Source: Pseudacidobacterium ailaaui | Lineage (GTDB): Bacteria; Acidobacteriota; Terriglobia; Terriglobales; Acidobacteriaceae | Length of the DNA stretch: 64,000 bases | NCBI RefSeq assembly: GCF_000688455.1 | Contig: NZ_JIAL01000001.1 | Coordinates: forward strand, 682,001 to 746,000 | Reading direction: 5' to 3' | Shown here: positions 7,926 to 16,786 of the stretch, one piece after another | Numbering within the stretch: position 1 is the stretch's first letter | How the letters are laid out: each line of letters starts with the position of its first letter | Notes under the pieces: generated by a model | Databases searched by the model: none | The model's input: the letters and a program-made list of their open reading frames with translations, nothing else | Told to the model about the DNA's origin: nothing | Position numbers and translations under genes: made by a program

Positions 7926-8171
7926 TTACTGGCGAAGTTCGCCTGCGTTGGCCGCAAGCGAGCCCAGGTCTTCCACCGGAGTGCCCGGATTGTAGATGCG
8001 GTAAATGTGAATAAAAATGCGATTGGTTCCGCAGAAAAAGTCCCACGGCTCCTCGGCCACTGCAAGTGATGGTCCAAGTTCGCTGACGGCCTTGCCAATG
8101 GCGGCAAAATCAACAGCTTTCGTATCAAGCAGTTGCTTGACGATCTTTCTGTGCTGATCAATATTTCCCAT
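7926..8171 (-). CDS. Uncharacterised 81-aa protein, partner of the 433-aa gene
   Basis: The frame is open further upstream, but the ATG at 8171 has a textbook AAGGAG site 8 bases before it, giving MGNIDQHRKIVKQLLDTKAV and 81 residues. The N-terminal half is charged and helical; the centre is aromatic (EEPWDFFCGTNRIFIHIYRI) with a single Cys; the C-terminus is small and polar. No signal peptide or known domain is seen. Only 9 bp separate its stop from the 433-aa gene. The size, the leader-like first half and the coupling to one larger protein would fit an accessory subunit or a precursor peptide, but nothing in the sequence decides this. Confidence 0.7.
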   Translation of the reverse strand: MGNIDQHRKIVKQLLDTKAVDFAAIGKAVSELGPSLAVAEEPWDFFCGTNRIFIHIYRIYNPGTPVEDLGSLAANAGELRQ

Positions 8172-8262
8172 GTGAATTTCTCCTTGTCTCTCGCGGAATT
8201 GCGTAGAGGGGAGATTCCCGCGACTGTGAGGATGGTGCCGGCAGAAAGAAATCTGTTTCAGC

Positions 8263-8295
8263 ACAAAAGAAAACCCGCCGCGAATCGCAGCGGGT
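8263..8295 (-). terminator. Terminator of the outer-membrane barrel gene
   Basis: On the minus strand, ACCCGC and GCG pair with CGC and GCGGGT around an ATT loop (8273-8295), followed by TTTCTTTTGT. It lies about 20 bp after the stop of the barrel gene and upstream of the 81-aa gene, so the two units are probably transcribed separately. Confidence 0.85.
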
Positions 8296-8315
8296 CATCC
8301 ATGAACGCAGGTACT

Positions 8316-8948
8316 CTAAAATTTCAGATACAACCCGACCATCGGCTCACTGGTCAGACGCCAGGTCCCCGTCTTGTAGCGCACATCGTCATAATCCGGA
8401 GTGGGATAGTATAACGCCCGGTACTGCACCCGCACCCCAAAGTGCGACGTCAGAAGAGGAGCGTTCACGCCCAGGCCAAAGTTGAAGGCAGGCTTTGCCT
8501 GCGCGCTGGCCCGCTGTCCTCCATTCAGCGATGGGGAAAAGAGCAGGGCGCTCACTCCGGCCAGCCCGAAAGGCTTGATGCCGAGAAGTCCCGGAGCGCT
8601 TACCAGGTAGGACCCGCCAAACTCATGCACATTGTGCTGCACGCCAAAAACATTGGACGAGTAGTTGTCCGTGTAGCGCGTATACCCGTAGCTTGCCTCA
8701 AATCCCATCCACGGGTGGTAAATGTGCCGGAAGGCCGCCTGTCCGCCCACAGACTTCGTGGGGTCCACCGTCACACCGTCCCCACTCACCGATTGAGTGA
8801 ACTGGCCAAAAGCGCTCACGGAAATGTCGCTGTTGTGAAAAACGTGAGCAGGGTTTTGCGCCCGCGCCGTAACGGTGAAGACGACCCATCCCAGCAGCGC
8901 AACAAATAAGAACGAAGACTTCCACCAATTCCGGAAATTTGCCAACAT
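8316..8948 (-). CDS. Outer-membrane beta-barrel protein
   Basis: A 210-aa exported protein: a signal peptide (hydrophobic core FLFVALLGWVVF, cleavage near ARAQN) is followed by alternating aromatic and polar strands ending in GLYLKF, the typical C-terminal strand with a final Phe. This is the 8-stranded OmpA/OmpW-like barrel pattern; such small barrels are frequent in Acidobacteria. Upstream in-frame starts exist as far as 9107, which would overlap the divergent ribH gene. The ATG at 8948 has a GGGAGA site 6 bases away and leads straight into the signal peptide, so it is preferred. Ligand unknown. Confidence 0.82.
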   Translation of the reverse strand: MLANFRNWWKSSFLFVALLGWVVFTVTARAQNPAHVFHNSDISVSAFGQFTQSVSGDGVTVDPTKSVGGQAAFRHIYHPWMGFEASYGYTRYTDNYSSNVFGVQHNVHEFGGSYLVSAPGLLGIKPFGLAGVSALLFSPSLNGGQRASAQAKPAFNFGLGVNAPLLTSHFGVRVQYRALYYPTPDYDDVRYKTGTWRLTSEPMVGLYLKF

Positions 8949-9050
8949 CTGGTCTCCCATAGTCATAGTAGACGATTGTTGCGTCCGAAAGGGGAGGAAC
9001 CCCCGGGGATGCAATTTCCGCTTTGTCCCCTGCGCTGATAAAGTCAAATT

Positions 9051-9914
9051 ATGATTAAGGCCGTTACCGTAGTGCAGCAGACCAGCACTCCGGCAGAATT
9101 TGACCAACTGGCAGGATTTTTTTCCGCGCTTGGGTTTGAAAAAGGCAAAGGCTGGGAGACCAGTGATGGCCGGGGCAGCTCTTTTCTCGCTCCACTAGGC
9201 AATCTTGAGTTTGTGCTGGGAAGCCTCCCCGCTTCTTCCACCATTCTGATTGAAGTCACCAGCCTGGATTCTGTCCGCGAAGTGGCCAGTCGATGGCTCA
9301 AGCAGAACACGACTGCTTCCCGCATCAGCGAAATTTCTGAAACAGACTGGAATTCGCGCCTCTTTACCGTCGAACTGCCCCCGGCCGCTTCCTTCACCTT
9401 CTGGGAATGGATCGATCCTCTGAAAGGCAAGCCAATAGCGCTCGAAGGCGACCTCTCCGCAGAGGGAATGCGCTTTGCGATTGTCGTCTCCCGCTGGAAT
9501 GCGGTCATCACCGACCGCCTGCTGCAAGGTGCGCTCGATGCTCTGCTGCGCAGCGGGGCCAGAAAAGAGAACGTCAGGATCCTGCGCGTTCCCGGCGCCT
9601 GGGAGATTCCCTCCGCTGCGCGAAAGGCCGCCGAATCCGGGAATTTTGACGCCATCATCACCCTCGGCGTTCTGCTACGCGGCGAGACGGCCCACTATGA
9701 AGCCATCTACAACGAAGTGGCGCGGGGCATCGGCCAGTCCCAGCAGGAAACCGGAATTCCCCACACCTTCGGGGTACTTACCTGCGAAACCCTCGAACAG
9801 GCGCTCGATCGCGCTGGCCTCAAGATGGGCAATAAAGGCTTTGAGGCCGCTGCCGCTGCCATTGAGATGGTCTCTTTGCATCGCAAACTGGAAACCGGAG
9901 CTGCCGCGAAATGA
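9051..9914 (+). CDS. ribH: 6,7-dimethyl-8-ribityllumazine synthase with N-terminal glyoxalase-like domain
   Basis: Residues from about 133 to 283 are a complete lumazine synthase: SRWNAVIT, VPGAWEIP (180-187), GVLLRGETAHYE with the catalytic His215, FGVLTCETLEQALDRAG and GNKGFEAA. It joins 5-amino-ribitylaminouracil with a four-carbon phosphate to make the riboflavin precursor. Ordinary RibH is about 155 aa. The first 120 residues here are an added domain that looks like a VOC/glyoxalase-type fold (FFSALGFEKGKGWE, FLAPLGNLEFVLG). No metal-binding role can be assigned. The frame is continuous, so this is a real fusion rather than two genes. It overlaps nusB by four bases. Confidence 0.92.
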   Translation: MIKAVTVVQQTSTPAEFDQLAGFFSALGFEKGKGWETSDGRGSSFLAPLGNLEFVLGSLPASSTILIEVTSLDSVREVASRWLKQNTTASRISEISETDWNSRLFTVELPPAASFTFWEWIDPLKGKPIALEGDLSAEGMRFAIVVSRWNAVITDRLLQGALDALLRSGARKENVRILRVPGAWEIPSAARKAAESGNFDAIITLGVLLRGETAHYEAIYNEVARGIGQSQQETGIPHTFGVLTCETLEQALDRAGLKMGNKGFEAAAAAIEMVSLHRKLETGAAAK

Positions 9915-10351
9915 GCGCCCCCGGAAAACGACGCAAGGCACGCGAGCTGGCCATGCAGATGATCTTTCAACTCGATATGGGCAAACAGACCCCCGACGAG
10001 GTCCGCCGGACCTTCTGGAAGGCCCGGGAAGAAACCGGCCTTGAACCTGACGTGCGCGGATTTGCTGAAGACCTCTTCCGGATCGTGGTTTCCCGTGGAC
10101 CGCAGGTGGACGAGCTGATTGAAAAGCACTCGGCCAACTGGCGCCTGGACCGCATGGCCAGCGTGGACCGCAATGTCCTCCGCATGGCTGTGGCAGAGAT
10201 GATCGGTTTTCCCGGCACTCCTGCGCCCATCATCATCAACGAGGCCCTGGAGATTGCACGCCGCTATTCTGCCCCCGAGTCCATCCATTTTCTCAATGGT
10301 GTGCTCGATGCGGTCGCCAAAGTCAGGTATTCCTCTTCCCCGACCACCTGA
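9911..10351 (+). CDS. nusB: Transcription antitermination protein NusB
   Basis: A 146-aa all-helical protein with the NusB hallmarks: KRRKARELAMQMIFQLD at the RNA-binding N-terminus, NWRLDRMASVDRNVLRMAVAEM and IIINEALEIARRYSAPESIHFLNGVLD. NusB binds boxA RNA together with NusE (S10) during rRNA antitermination. The start overlaps the ribH stop (ATGA). ribH-nusB pairing is common in bacteria, which supports both calls. The gene converges on the next one with 5 bp between stops and no clear terminator. Confidence 0.96.
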   Translation: MSAPGKRRKARELAMQMIFQLDMGKQTPDEVRRTFWKAREETGLEPDVRGFAEDLFRIVVSRGPQVDELIEKHSANWRLDRMASVDRNVLRMAVAEMIGFPGTPAPIIINEALEIARRYSAPESIHFLNGVLDAVAKVRYSSSPTT

Positions 10352-10356
10352 GCCCT

Positions 10357-10911
10357 TTACCGCGTTGCTGTCGTCACTGCGTTGGACAGGGCCGCCTTTT
10401 TCTCCTCGCTGAGCGGCCCGGAAGAACGCCAAAGAACCTGCCCACTCCTGTTCACCAGAAGGGCCACCACGTCCTTTTCATTCGGAATATTCAGCGCGCG
10501 CCGGAAATCCTGCTTGTTCACATACAACGGAACCACCCAGGGCCAGGTCTCCGGGTCTGTCTCCACGCTGCGCAGCGATGAGCTGTCCCACCAGCGGAAG
10601 ATCAGGTTTTCCGGTCCGGAAACCGGCATCTTGTAGTACCGGAAGTTGAAGTTCATGTGCTGGAGCGCCTCGGCCGCCGGCATCCATGTGTCGGCCGCCC
10701 TGGCCTGTTCGGGCTCAAAGTAGATGAGCAGAAGATTGACTTTTCCGGCAAATTCTGAGGGAAGATTGAGCTTGGTCCGGGCCAGGGTCTCTACACTCAG
10801 CGTAGGGAAAATCACGGGCCGGGACGCATCTCCCTGCGATGTGGCGACGGCGCCGGGGAGAAGGGTCAGGCAGAGCACCGGAAATAACAGCAATCGTATG
10901 CGTTGAAGCAA
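10357..10911 (-). CDS. Secreted thioredoxin-fold-like protein without CxxC
   Basis: The 184-aa protein starts with a signal peptide (LLLFPVLCLTLLPGAVA). The rest looks like a thioredoxin-type sandwich: KVNLLLIYFEPEQ as the central strand, then a helix, VVPLYVNKQDFRRAL and VALLVNRSGQVLWRSSG, a common ending of TlpA/AhpC-like folds. There is no CxxC where the redox motif would be expected, so it is unlikely to be a normal disulphide enzyme. Function unknown. It lies opposite nusB and divergent from mqnE. Confidence 0.65.
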   Translation of the reverse strand: MLQRIRLLLFPVLCLTLLPGAVATSQGDASRPVIFPTLSVETLARTKLNLPSEFAGKVNLLLIYFEPEQARAADTWMPAAEALQHMNFNFRYYKMPVSGPENLIFRWWDSSSLRSVETDPETWPWVVPLYVNKQDFRRALNIPNEKDVVALLVNRSGQVLWRSSGPLSEEKKAALSNAVTTATR

Positions 10912-11093
10912 TCAGGAAGCCTTTATGACAAATTTTCTGGAAATTTTCTTCTTTGCCGCATGTTATCAGTGACGGCTACCTGCGGGGAACTACTCCGATG
11001 CTCCTCTGCACCCTCGCAGCACCCTCCCTCCCTGCCGCAGCAGAAAAACACACATCGATGGCCCATTCAGTATCATAGAGAGTGAGGGAACAG

Positions 11094-12233
11094 ATGACGC
11101 TTCCATCCAACCGACGGCCCTTTACCACTTCGGATCCGCAGCTTGCTCCTGTTGCTGAGAAGGTCTTTGCCGGAGAGCGGCTCGGCTTCCAGGACGCTCT
11201 TGCGCTCTACCGTTCGCACGACATCTTTGCCGTGGGCTGGATGGCCAATCATCTGCGCGAAAATCTGCACGGCGATATTGCGTATTTCAACGTCAACCGC
11301 CATATCAATCCCACGAACGTTTGTGTGGCGGCGTGCAGGCTCTGCGCTTTTGGCCGGAAGAAGGACTCTCCCGGCGCTTATACCATGGCGCTCGAAGAGG
11401 CCTGGGCCGCCGCGGCTTCCGGCTACTCAGAGGCCGTCACCGAGTTCCACATTGTCGGCGGCCTGCATCCCGATCTGCCCCTGCAGTATTTCCTGGACCT
11501 CGTGCGCGGCCTGAAGGAGCGTTTCCCGCAGGTGCATATCAAGGCCTTTACCATGGTGGAAGTCTCATTCCTGGCGCGCCGGGCGAAGCTCACCGTCCGT
11601 GAGACACTCGAAAAACTCCGCGATGCCGGCGTGGATTCCCTGCCGGGAGGTGGCGCTGAAATCTTCGCCAGCCGTGTGCGCCATATCATCTGTGACCACA
11701 AAATCGATGGCGACGAGTGGTTGGAGACGGCCCGCACCGCCCATCTGCTCGGCCTGAAATCAAATGCAACGATGCTATATGGCCACGTAGAAAATGACGA
11801 AGACCGCGTGGACCATCTCCTCAAGCTGCGCGCGCTGCAGGACGAAACACACGGCTTCCAGACTTTTATTCCACTGGCCTTTCATCCAGACCACACTCCG
11901 CTCGAACACCTTCCACGCACGACCGGAATGATGGACCTGCGCCAGATTGCCGTAAGCCGCCTGCTGCTGGACAATTTCCCCCATATCAAGGCCTACTGGC
12001 AGATGATGACCCCACAGATCGCGCAGGTCGCGCTGCGCTTCGGGGCTGATGATATTGATGGCACCGTGGTTGAAGAGAAGATCTATCACGATGCAGGCGC
12101 AACCACTCCGCAGGGAATGCGGCGCCAGGACCTGGTCCGGATCATTCGCCAAGCCGGTTGCCAGCCCTTCGAGCGGGACACGCTCTACCGTGAAGTAACA
12201 CGCACGGAAGATACATTCACAATCGCGGTTTAG
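11094..12233 (+). CDS. mqnE: Aminofutalosine synthase (menaquinone biosynthesis)
   Basis: A 379-aa radical-SAM enzyme with the CX3CX2C iron-sulphur motif at Cys77, Cys81 and Cys84 in the context INPTNVCVAACRLCAF, followed by HIVGGLHPDLP and HIKAFTMVEV, all typical of MqnE rather than MqnC. It makes aminofutalosine from a chorismate-derived enolpyruvyl benzoate and SAM, in the futalosine route to menaquinone. A GTG at 11082 is in frame, but the ATG at 11094 sits 7-8 bases after an AGGGA site and is chosen. Other mqn genes are not in the window. The gamma-carbonic anhydrase gene follows after 34 bp. Confidence 0.93.
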   Translation: MTLPSNRRPFTTSDPQLAPVAEKVFAGERLGFQDALALYRSHDIFAVGWMANHLRENLHGDIAYFNVNRHINPTNVCVAACRLCAFGRKKDSPGAYTMALEEAWAAAASGYSEAVTEFHIVGGLHPDLPLQYFLDLVRGLKERFPQVHIKAFTMVEVSFLARRAKLTVRETLEKLRDAGVDSLPGGGAEIFASRVRHIICDHKIDGDEWLETARTAHLLGLKSNATMLYGHVENDEDRVDHLLKLRALQDETHGFQTFIPLAFHPDHTPLEHLPRTTGMMDLRQIAVSRLLLDNFPHIKAYWQMMTPQIAQVALRFGADDIDGTVVEEKIYHDAGATTPQGMRRQDLVRIIRQAGCQPFERDTLYREVTRTEDTFTIAV

Positions 12234-12267
12234 ACCGCTTCAGACTCTCATCCCAGAGGTCTCCACC

Positions 12268-12792
12268 ATGGTTCGTTCCTATCAGGGGTACAATCCGGTC
12301 ATTCCGGAAAACTGCTACATCGACATCTCGGCACAAGTCATCGGCGACGTCGTCCTTGGCCATCACTCCAGCGTATGGATGAATGCGGTCGTGCGCGGCG
12401 ATGTAAACTCCATCCGCATCGGCGCACACAGCAACATTCAGGACTGTGCCGTCCTGCATGGAATGCGTCACCTGTATAAGGTGATCGTCGGCGATTATGT
12501 CACCATCGGGCACAATGCCACCGTCCATGGCTGCACCATTGAGGACGCTTGCCTCATCGGAATGGGAGCAGTCATTCTGAACAACGCCCGCATCGGCGAA
12601 GGCTCCATGATCGCCGCCGGGGCCGTCGTCCCGGAAAATATGGTGGTCCCGCCAAAGTCCCTCGTGGCAGGAGTACCTGGCAAAGTGCGGCGCGAGCTCA
12701 CCACCGACGACCGTGAGATGATCCTGAAATATGCCCGCAATTATCTGGACTATACAAAGATCTATCTCGAAGAGCAGAAAAACTGGAAGTAG
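12268..12792 (+). CDS. Gamma-class carbonic anhydrase-like hexapeptide protein
   Basis: A 174-aa left-handed beta-helix protein with repeated hexapeptides (AQVIGDVVLGHHSSVWMNAVVRG onward) and the three expected zinc ligands His64 (VLHG), His82 and His87 (GHNATVHG). The C-terminal helix starts after AGVPGKVRREL. Members of this family (YrdA/CaiE/Cam-like) form trimers; some hydrate CO2, for many the activity is untested. It follows mqnE closely on the same strand and may share its transcript, although no functional link is known. Confidence 0.9.
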   Translation: MVRSYQGYNPVIPENCYIDISAQVIGDVVLGHHSSVWMNAVVRGDVNSIRIGAHSNIQDCAVLHGMRHLYKVIVGDYVTIGHNATVHGCTIEDACLIGMGAVILNNARIGEGSMIAAGAVVPENMVVPPKSLVAGVPGKVRRELTTDDREMILKYARNYLDYTKIYLEEQKNWK

Positions 12793-12865
12793 TCCATACC
12801 GCCATGCGGTCTGATCACCCCTCCTTCCTTGGACACGACCGCAGGCAGAAATTTATGATGCCGCC

Positions 12866-13729
12866 ATGCTGACGCGCAGAAACTTTCTCCATGCCGGCGT
12901 TATGACGGCCGCCGCTGCCTGTTCCTCTTCCCGCTTCGTCTTCGCCCGGCAAGGTCCCTCGGAAGCACAGGCCGCGCCACGGATCCGCCTTGGATTGTGC
13001 AGTTACACCTTCCGCGAGTTTGACCGCGCGCACCTCGTCCAGTTCATGAAGGACCTGAAAATCACAAACCTGAACGCAAAGGATGTGAAAGACCATCTGC
13101 CCATGTCTCCGCCGGAAGCCACCGAGGCGGCCGTTCAGGACTATTCCGCAAATGGCATCCGGCTCACAGCGGTCGGTGCAGTCTACTTTCCCAAAGATGA
13201 CGACGACGACATCCGCTCCCGCTTTGAATACGCCAAGCGCGCGGGAGTCAAAGTCATCGTGGCCGGCGACCCTCTGCCGCAGGCATTGCCGCGCATCGAG
13301 AAATTTGTGAAAGAGTATGACATCCGTTTTGCCATCCATAACCACGGGCCAGAAGACAAAATCTGGCCTTCGCCACTCGATGTTTTGAAGGCGGTCCGGA
13401 ACATGGATCCCAGAATGGGCTGCTGCATCGATGTGGGCCACTGTGCACGCACAGGCACTGACCCGGCCCAGGCCATTCGCGAAGCCGGACCCAGGGTCTT
13501 TGACATTCACATGAAAGACCTCGCCAATCTCCGTGAGAAAGACAGTCAGGTGGCCGTCGGTGATGGACAAATGCCGGTCCGCGCGATTTTTGAGGCGCTT
13601 CTTGCCATCCGCTATCAGGGGTTTGTCGACCTGGAATATGAAGTCCACGGCGATGATCCCATGCCGGGGGTTGCAAAGAGTTTTGCTTACATGCGCGGAG
13701 TGCTGGCCGGGATGGGACAGTCGGCCTGA
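12866..13729 (+). CDS. Tat-exported sugar phosphate isomerase/epimerase-like TIM barrel
   Basis: The 287-aa protein begins with a twin-arginine signal (LTRRNFLHAG, then an Ala-rich stretch). The mature part is an AP-endonuclease-2/xylose-isomerase-like TIM barrel: RLGLCSYTFREF, VKDHLPM, FAIHNHGPED, CIDVGHCARTG, FDIHMKDL and GFVDLEYEV supply the usual metal-binding His, Asp and Glu residues. Such exported barrels are abundant in Acidobacteria and Planctomycetes and are thought to rearrange sugars or keto-sugars; the substrate cannot be told. The ATG lies 73 bp behind the carbonic anhydrase gene. Confidence 0.82.
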   Translation: MLTRRNFLHAGVMTAAAACSSSRFVFARQGPSEAQAAPRIRLGLCSYTFREFDRAHLVQFMKDLKITNLNAKDVKDHLPMSPPEATEAAVQDYSANGIRLTAVGAVYFPKDDDDDIRSRFEYAKRAGVKVIVAGDPLPQALPRIEKFVKEYDIRFAIHNHGPEDKIWPSPLDVLKAVRNMDPRMGCCIDVGHCARTGTDPAQAIREAGPRVFDIHMKDLANLREKDSQVAVGDGQMPVRAIFEALLAIRYQGFVDLEYEVHGDDPMPGVAKSFAYMRGVLAGMGQSA

Positions 13730-13974
13730 ACCCGGCAAGGTGCTCATTACACTGAAATAAGGTACGGATGCCCCAGCAGATTTCCGACCTTGGAAAAACC
13801 AGGACGTCCCCGGCAAACCGCCCTTTGAGCGCAGCTTTTGAGCAGAATGTGGGTTTCCTTCTAAGGATTCCCTTTGTTGCTTTATCGCCCTTTTATCTGT
13901 ACCTGTCTATAAACTAGAAGAGGGCGATTTTTCCGCATCTAAAGGGGACAGAGCTTCGCCCAAACTTTCTTCCT

Positions 13975-16566
13975 ATGATGTTGACCCGGTTTCGCCTTCT
14001 GGTTGCTTCTCTGCTGGTGGTTGCTTCGTTGACGGCCGCTGCCGACCTGGCGCCCTTTGATCTGGCCGGGCCGAAGGTGGATGTACGCGTCACCCGCTCC
14101 GGCAAGACCCTGCCCATTGGCAAGGTGCCGAACCTGCAAGCCGGAGACCGTCTCTGGATCCACCCCCAGATTCCGCCTGGACAGTCCGTCCGCTATCTCA
14201 TGGTCGTGGTGTTTTTACGGGGATCGACCAACCCTCCGCCGGACAAATGGTTTTATAAGGCCGAGACCTGGGACAAAAAGGTCTCTGAAGAAGGCATCTA
14301 TGTCACGGTGCCGGAAGGGGCCCAGCAGGCTGTGGTCTTCTTTGCTCCTTCCACAGGGGGAGACTTCAGCGCCATCCGCGATGCTGTCCATTCGCGTCCC
14401 GGCTCCTTTGTCCGCGCCTCGCAGGACCTGAACCAGTTAAGTCTGGACCGCGTCCGCCTGGATGCGTATGTGGAAGCGGTCCGGAAGATCAACGAAACCA
14501 ACCCAGACCGCCTGAAGGACGTCTCTCCGCTGCTGGCCCGCAGCCTGAGCATCAAGCTTGACCAGGACTGCCTACAGAAAGTCGTCGAGCAGCAGGCATC
14601 CTGCCTTGTCCAAAAGCAAGACCAGCTTGTTATGGACGATGGGCACAGCCTCTCCGTGACCGACGCGCTGACCAGCGGCGCATCGAGCGACCTGGCCATG
14701 CAGCTCAGCTATACGCAGCGGGCTGGCGCCGGATACTACAGCCCCTACATCGCCTCCGTCATGGACATTGCCAAGATCCTCGAAGGCCTTCACACCGCAC
14801 AGTATCAGTACATTCCGGCACTGAACGTGATTCAGAATGATGAGGTAGAGCTTAAGCTGAACACGCCTCCGTCCTTCCGGAATCCAAAATCCGTCATCGT
14901 CATGGCCCTGCCCGCAATTGACAAAGGGCATCTCCCCCCGCTCCGTCCGGTGGATGAAAAACAGGTGCAGTGTATCGCCAAGGACAATCCCGTCCTGCCT
15001 GCCGAGGGAGCGCCCCTCGCCTTTGCGACACAGTATGCCCATGACATGTTCCTGCGGGTCAAAGGCCGGAACGGCAAAGACATCGACATTCCGGTCAAGG
15101 CGGACCCGGCACAAGGCGGCTTCGTGGCCGACACCCACGGCATCCCGCTTGAGAATATCGACAGTGACACCGGCACGCTTCACGGCTGGTGGGGTTTTGA
15201 GTCCTACACTGGCCCCGTCTTCCACTTCCAGACCGGCAGGTCTTCCCACTGGGAGGTGGCCGCCACCGATAAACACGCCCTGGTGGTAGGACGCGACGAC
15301 ACCCTGCATCTGACCTCCGGCGATGCGGCCTGCGTAGACTCAGTGACCGCAAAGGATGCCGCAGGGCGCGAAATTACGACCACCTGGAAGATGGACCAGC
15401 CGGACCAGCTTGAACTCAAGGTGCCGCTCAAGGACTCCAGCCCCGGCCCGCTTGTGCTCCAGGTAAAGCAGGCTGGCATGAAGCAGCCTCAGGAAATACA
15501 CCTGACCAGCCTCGAAGAGGCGGGAAAGTTTGAAAGCTTCACCATCAACGCAGGCGATGCCGAGGGGGTGCTGGCCGGGAACCGCCTGGATGAAGTCGCC
15601 AGTCTGAACCTCAAAGGCGTGGTCTTTACACCAGCAAAACTCGCCAACACGGAAACCGGCGATGCCCTCACCCTCCAGGCAGATGCTAAATCGGCTGCTG
15701 CCTTGCAGGCCGGGATCAGAACGACGGCCCAGGTGACCTTGAAGGACGGCCGGACGCTGGACGTTCCGGCCTCAGTGGTCGCTCCGCGGCCCAAGGTACT
15801 CCTGCTAAGCAAGAGCATCCAGCCTGACGATTCCGTCAAGGCCACCCACATCCAGCTTACGGATACCAATCTGGTCCCGCTGGACAGCCGACTCACCTTC
15901 TCTGTCAAAGCCGTTACGCCAGCAACTTTTTTCCCTGACGAGAAGATTGAAGTATCGACCGCCGATGGTTCCTTCCACACGACCCTAAGCATGGCCGATG
16001 GCGGGATCACACTCCAGGACGCAAAAACAGCCGTCATCTCTCTTGATCCGGCCCGGAGCTTCGGTGCTTCAGCCTTTGGCCCGCTGCGCTTCCGCCCAAT
16101 CAGCGGAAATGGTACTCCTGGAGACTGGCAACCTCTGGCCACTCTGGTACGCCTTCCGGTACTCGAAGCATTGCAATGCTCCGGCGGCCCCTCCCAGATG
16201 TGTACGCTGAAGGGTGCAAACCTGTTTCTGTTGGAAGCCGTCGCCTCTGACTCTGAATTCTCCCAGGGCATGCAGGTCCCCGATGGCTTTGCCGGAAACG
16301 CCCTGCAGGTTCCGCATCCGATCAACGGGACCCTATACGTGAAGCTACGTGATGACCCCGACGCTGTCAGCACGGCCGTCCTGCCCCGGCCCTATGCGCC
16401 ACAGAGGGTGGCCTTGGCGCCCGCCACGGCTGCAGCTTCGCCTTCCCAGCAGGTTGGGTCCGCACCCACGGTCGAGACCGGGCAGAGTCAAAAGCCAGGG
16501 CCGGAAACGCAGAACTCTCAGACGCAAAGCCAGGCCCCGCAACAGCCGGCTTCTCCCCGCCCATAA
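13975..16566 (+). CDS. Large secreted protein of unknown function (863 aa)
   Basis: I do not recognise a family. The protein has a signal peptide (LVASLLVVASLTAAA), a first domain up to about residue 150 (VDVRVTRSGKTLPIGKVPNLQAGDRLWIHP), a helical middle with several Cys (DQDCLQKVVEQQASC), then a series of beta-rich segments that look like Ig-type sandwiches, and a low-complexity Gln/Pro/Ser/Ala C-terminus of about 50 residues. It has no membrane span after the signal. The domain plan suggests a surface or periplasmic structural protein. A second ATG follows the first directly; no clear ribosome site is visible for either. It stands alone between well separated neighbours. Confidence 0.75.
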   Translation: MMLTRFRLLVASLLVVASLTAAADLAPFDLAGPKVDVRVTRSGKTLPIGKVPNLQAGDRLWIHPQIPPGQSVRYLMVVVFLRGSTNPPPDKWFYKAETWDKKVSEEGIYVTVPEGAQQAVVFFAPSTGGDFSAIRDAVHSRPGSFVRASQDLNQLSLDRVRLDAYVEAVRKINETNPDRLKDVSPLLARSLSIKLDQDCLQKVVEQQASCLVQKQDQLVMDDGHSLSVTDALTSGASSDLAMQLSYTQRAGAGYYSPYIASVMDIAKILEGLHTAQYQYIPALNVIQNDEVELKLNTPPSFRNPKSVIVMALPAIDKGHLPPLRPVDEKQVQCIAKDNPVLPAEGAPLAFATQYAHDMFLRVKGRNGKDIDIPVKADPAQGGFVADTHGIPLENIDSDTGTLHGWWGFESYTGPVFHFQTGRSSHWEVAATDKHALVVGRDDTLHLTSGDAACVDSVTAKDAAGREITTTWKMDQPDQLELKVPLKDSSPGPLVLQVKQAGMKQPQEIHLTSLEEAGKFESFTINAGDAEGVLAGNRLDEVASLNLKGVVFTPAKLANTETGDALTLQADAKSAAALQAGIRTTAQVTLKDGRTLDVPASVVAPRPKVLLLSKSIQPDDSVKATHIQLTDTNLVPLDSRLTFSVKAVTPATFFPDEKIEVSTADGSFHTTLSMADGGITLQDAKTAVISLDPARSFGASAFGPLRFRPISGNGTPGDWQPLATLVRLPVLEALQCSGGPSQMCTLKGANLFLLEAVASDSEFSQGMQVPDGFAGNALQVPHPINGTLYVKLRDDPDAVSTAVLPRPYAPQRVALAPATAAASPSQQVGSAPTVETGQSQKPGPETQNSQTQSQAPQQPASPRP

Positions 16567-16572
16567 ACGTCC

Positions 16573-16595
16573 CCCGGGCCATCTCCAGGCCCGGG
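16573..16595 (+). terminator. Hairpin after the 863-aa gene, possible terminator
   Basis: A perfect 8-bp stem CCCGGGCC (16573-16580) with 16588-16595 and a 7-base loop lies just after the stop codon. There is no T-run behind it, so it may only protect the 3' end. Confidence 0.4.
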
Positions 16596-16786
16596 AATCC
16601 GCAGCTTCCACACCTTTCCACAGCAATTGCACCCTTTCTGTGCCTTGCCCCTTCAGCAGCAAGGGCATAGCCTCAGGTCGGGGGGTTTTTGCACACCGGC
16701 TTGCTTCAGGGCTGATGCGGCTTTTTTGAGTTCTCCACAGCCAAAGTACTGAAATCGCACACACAAGGTACCGATTTGCATCTAAA

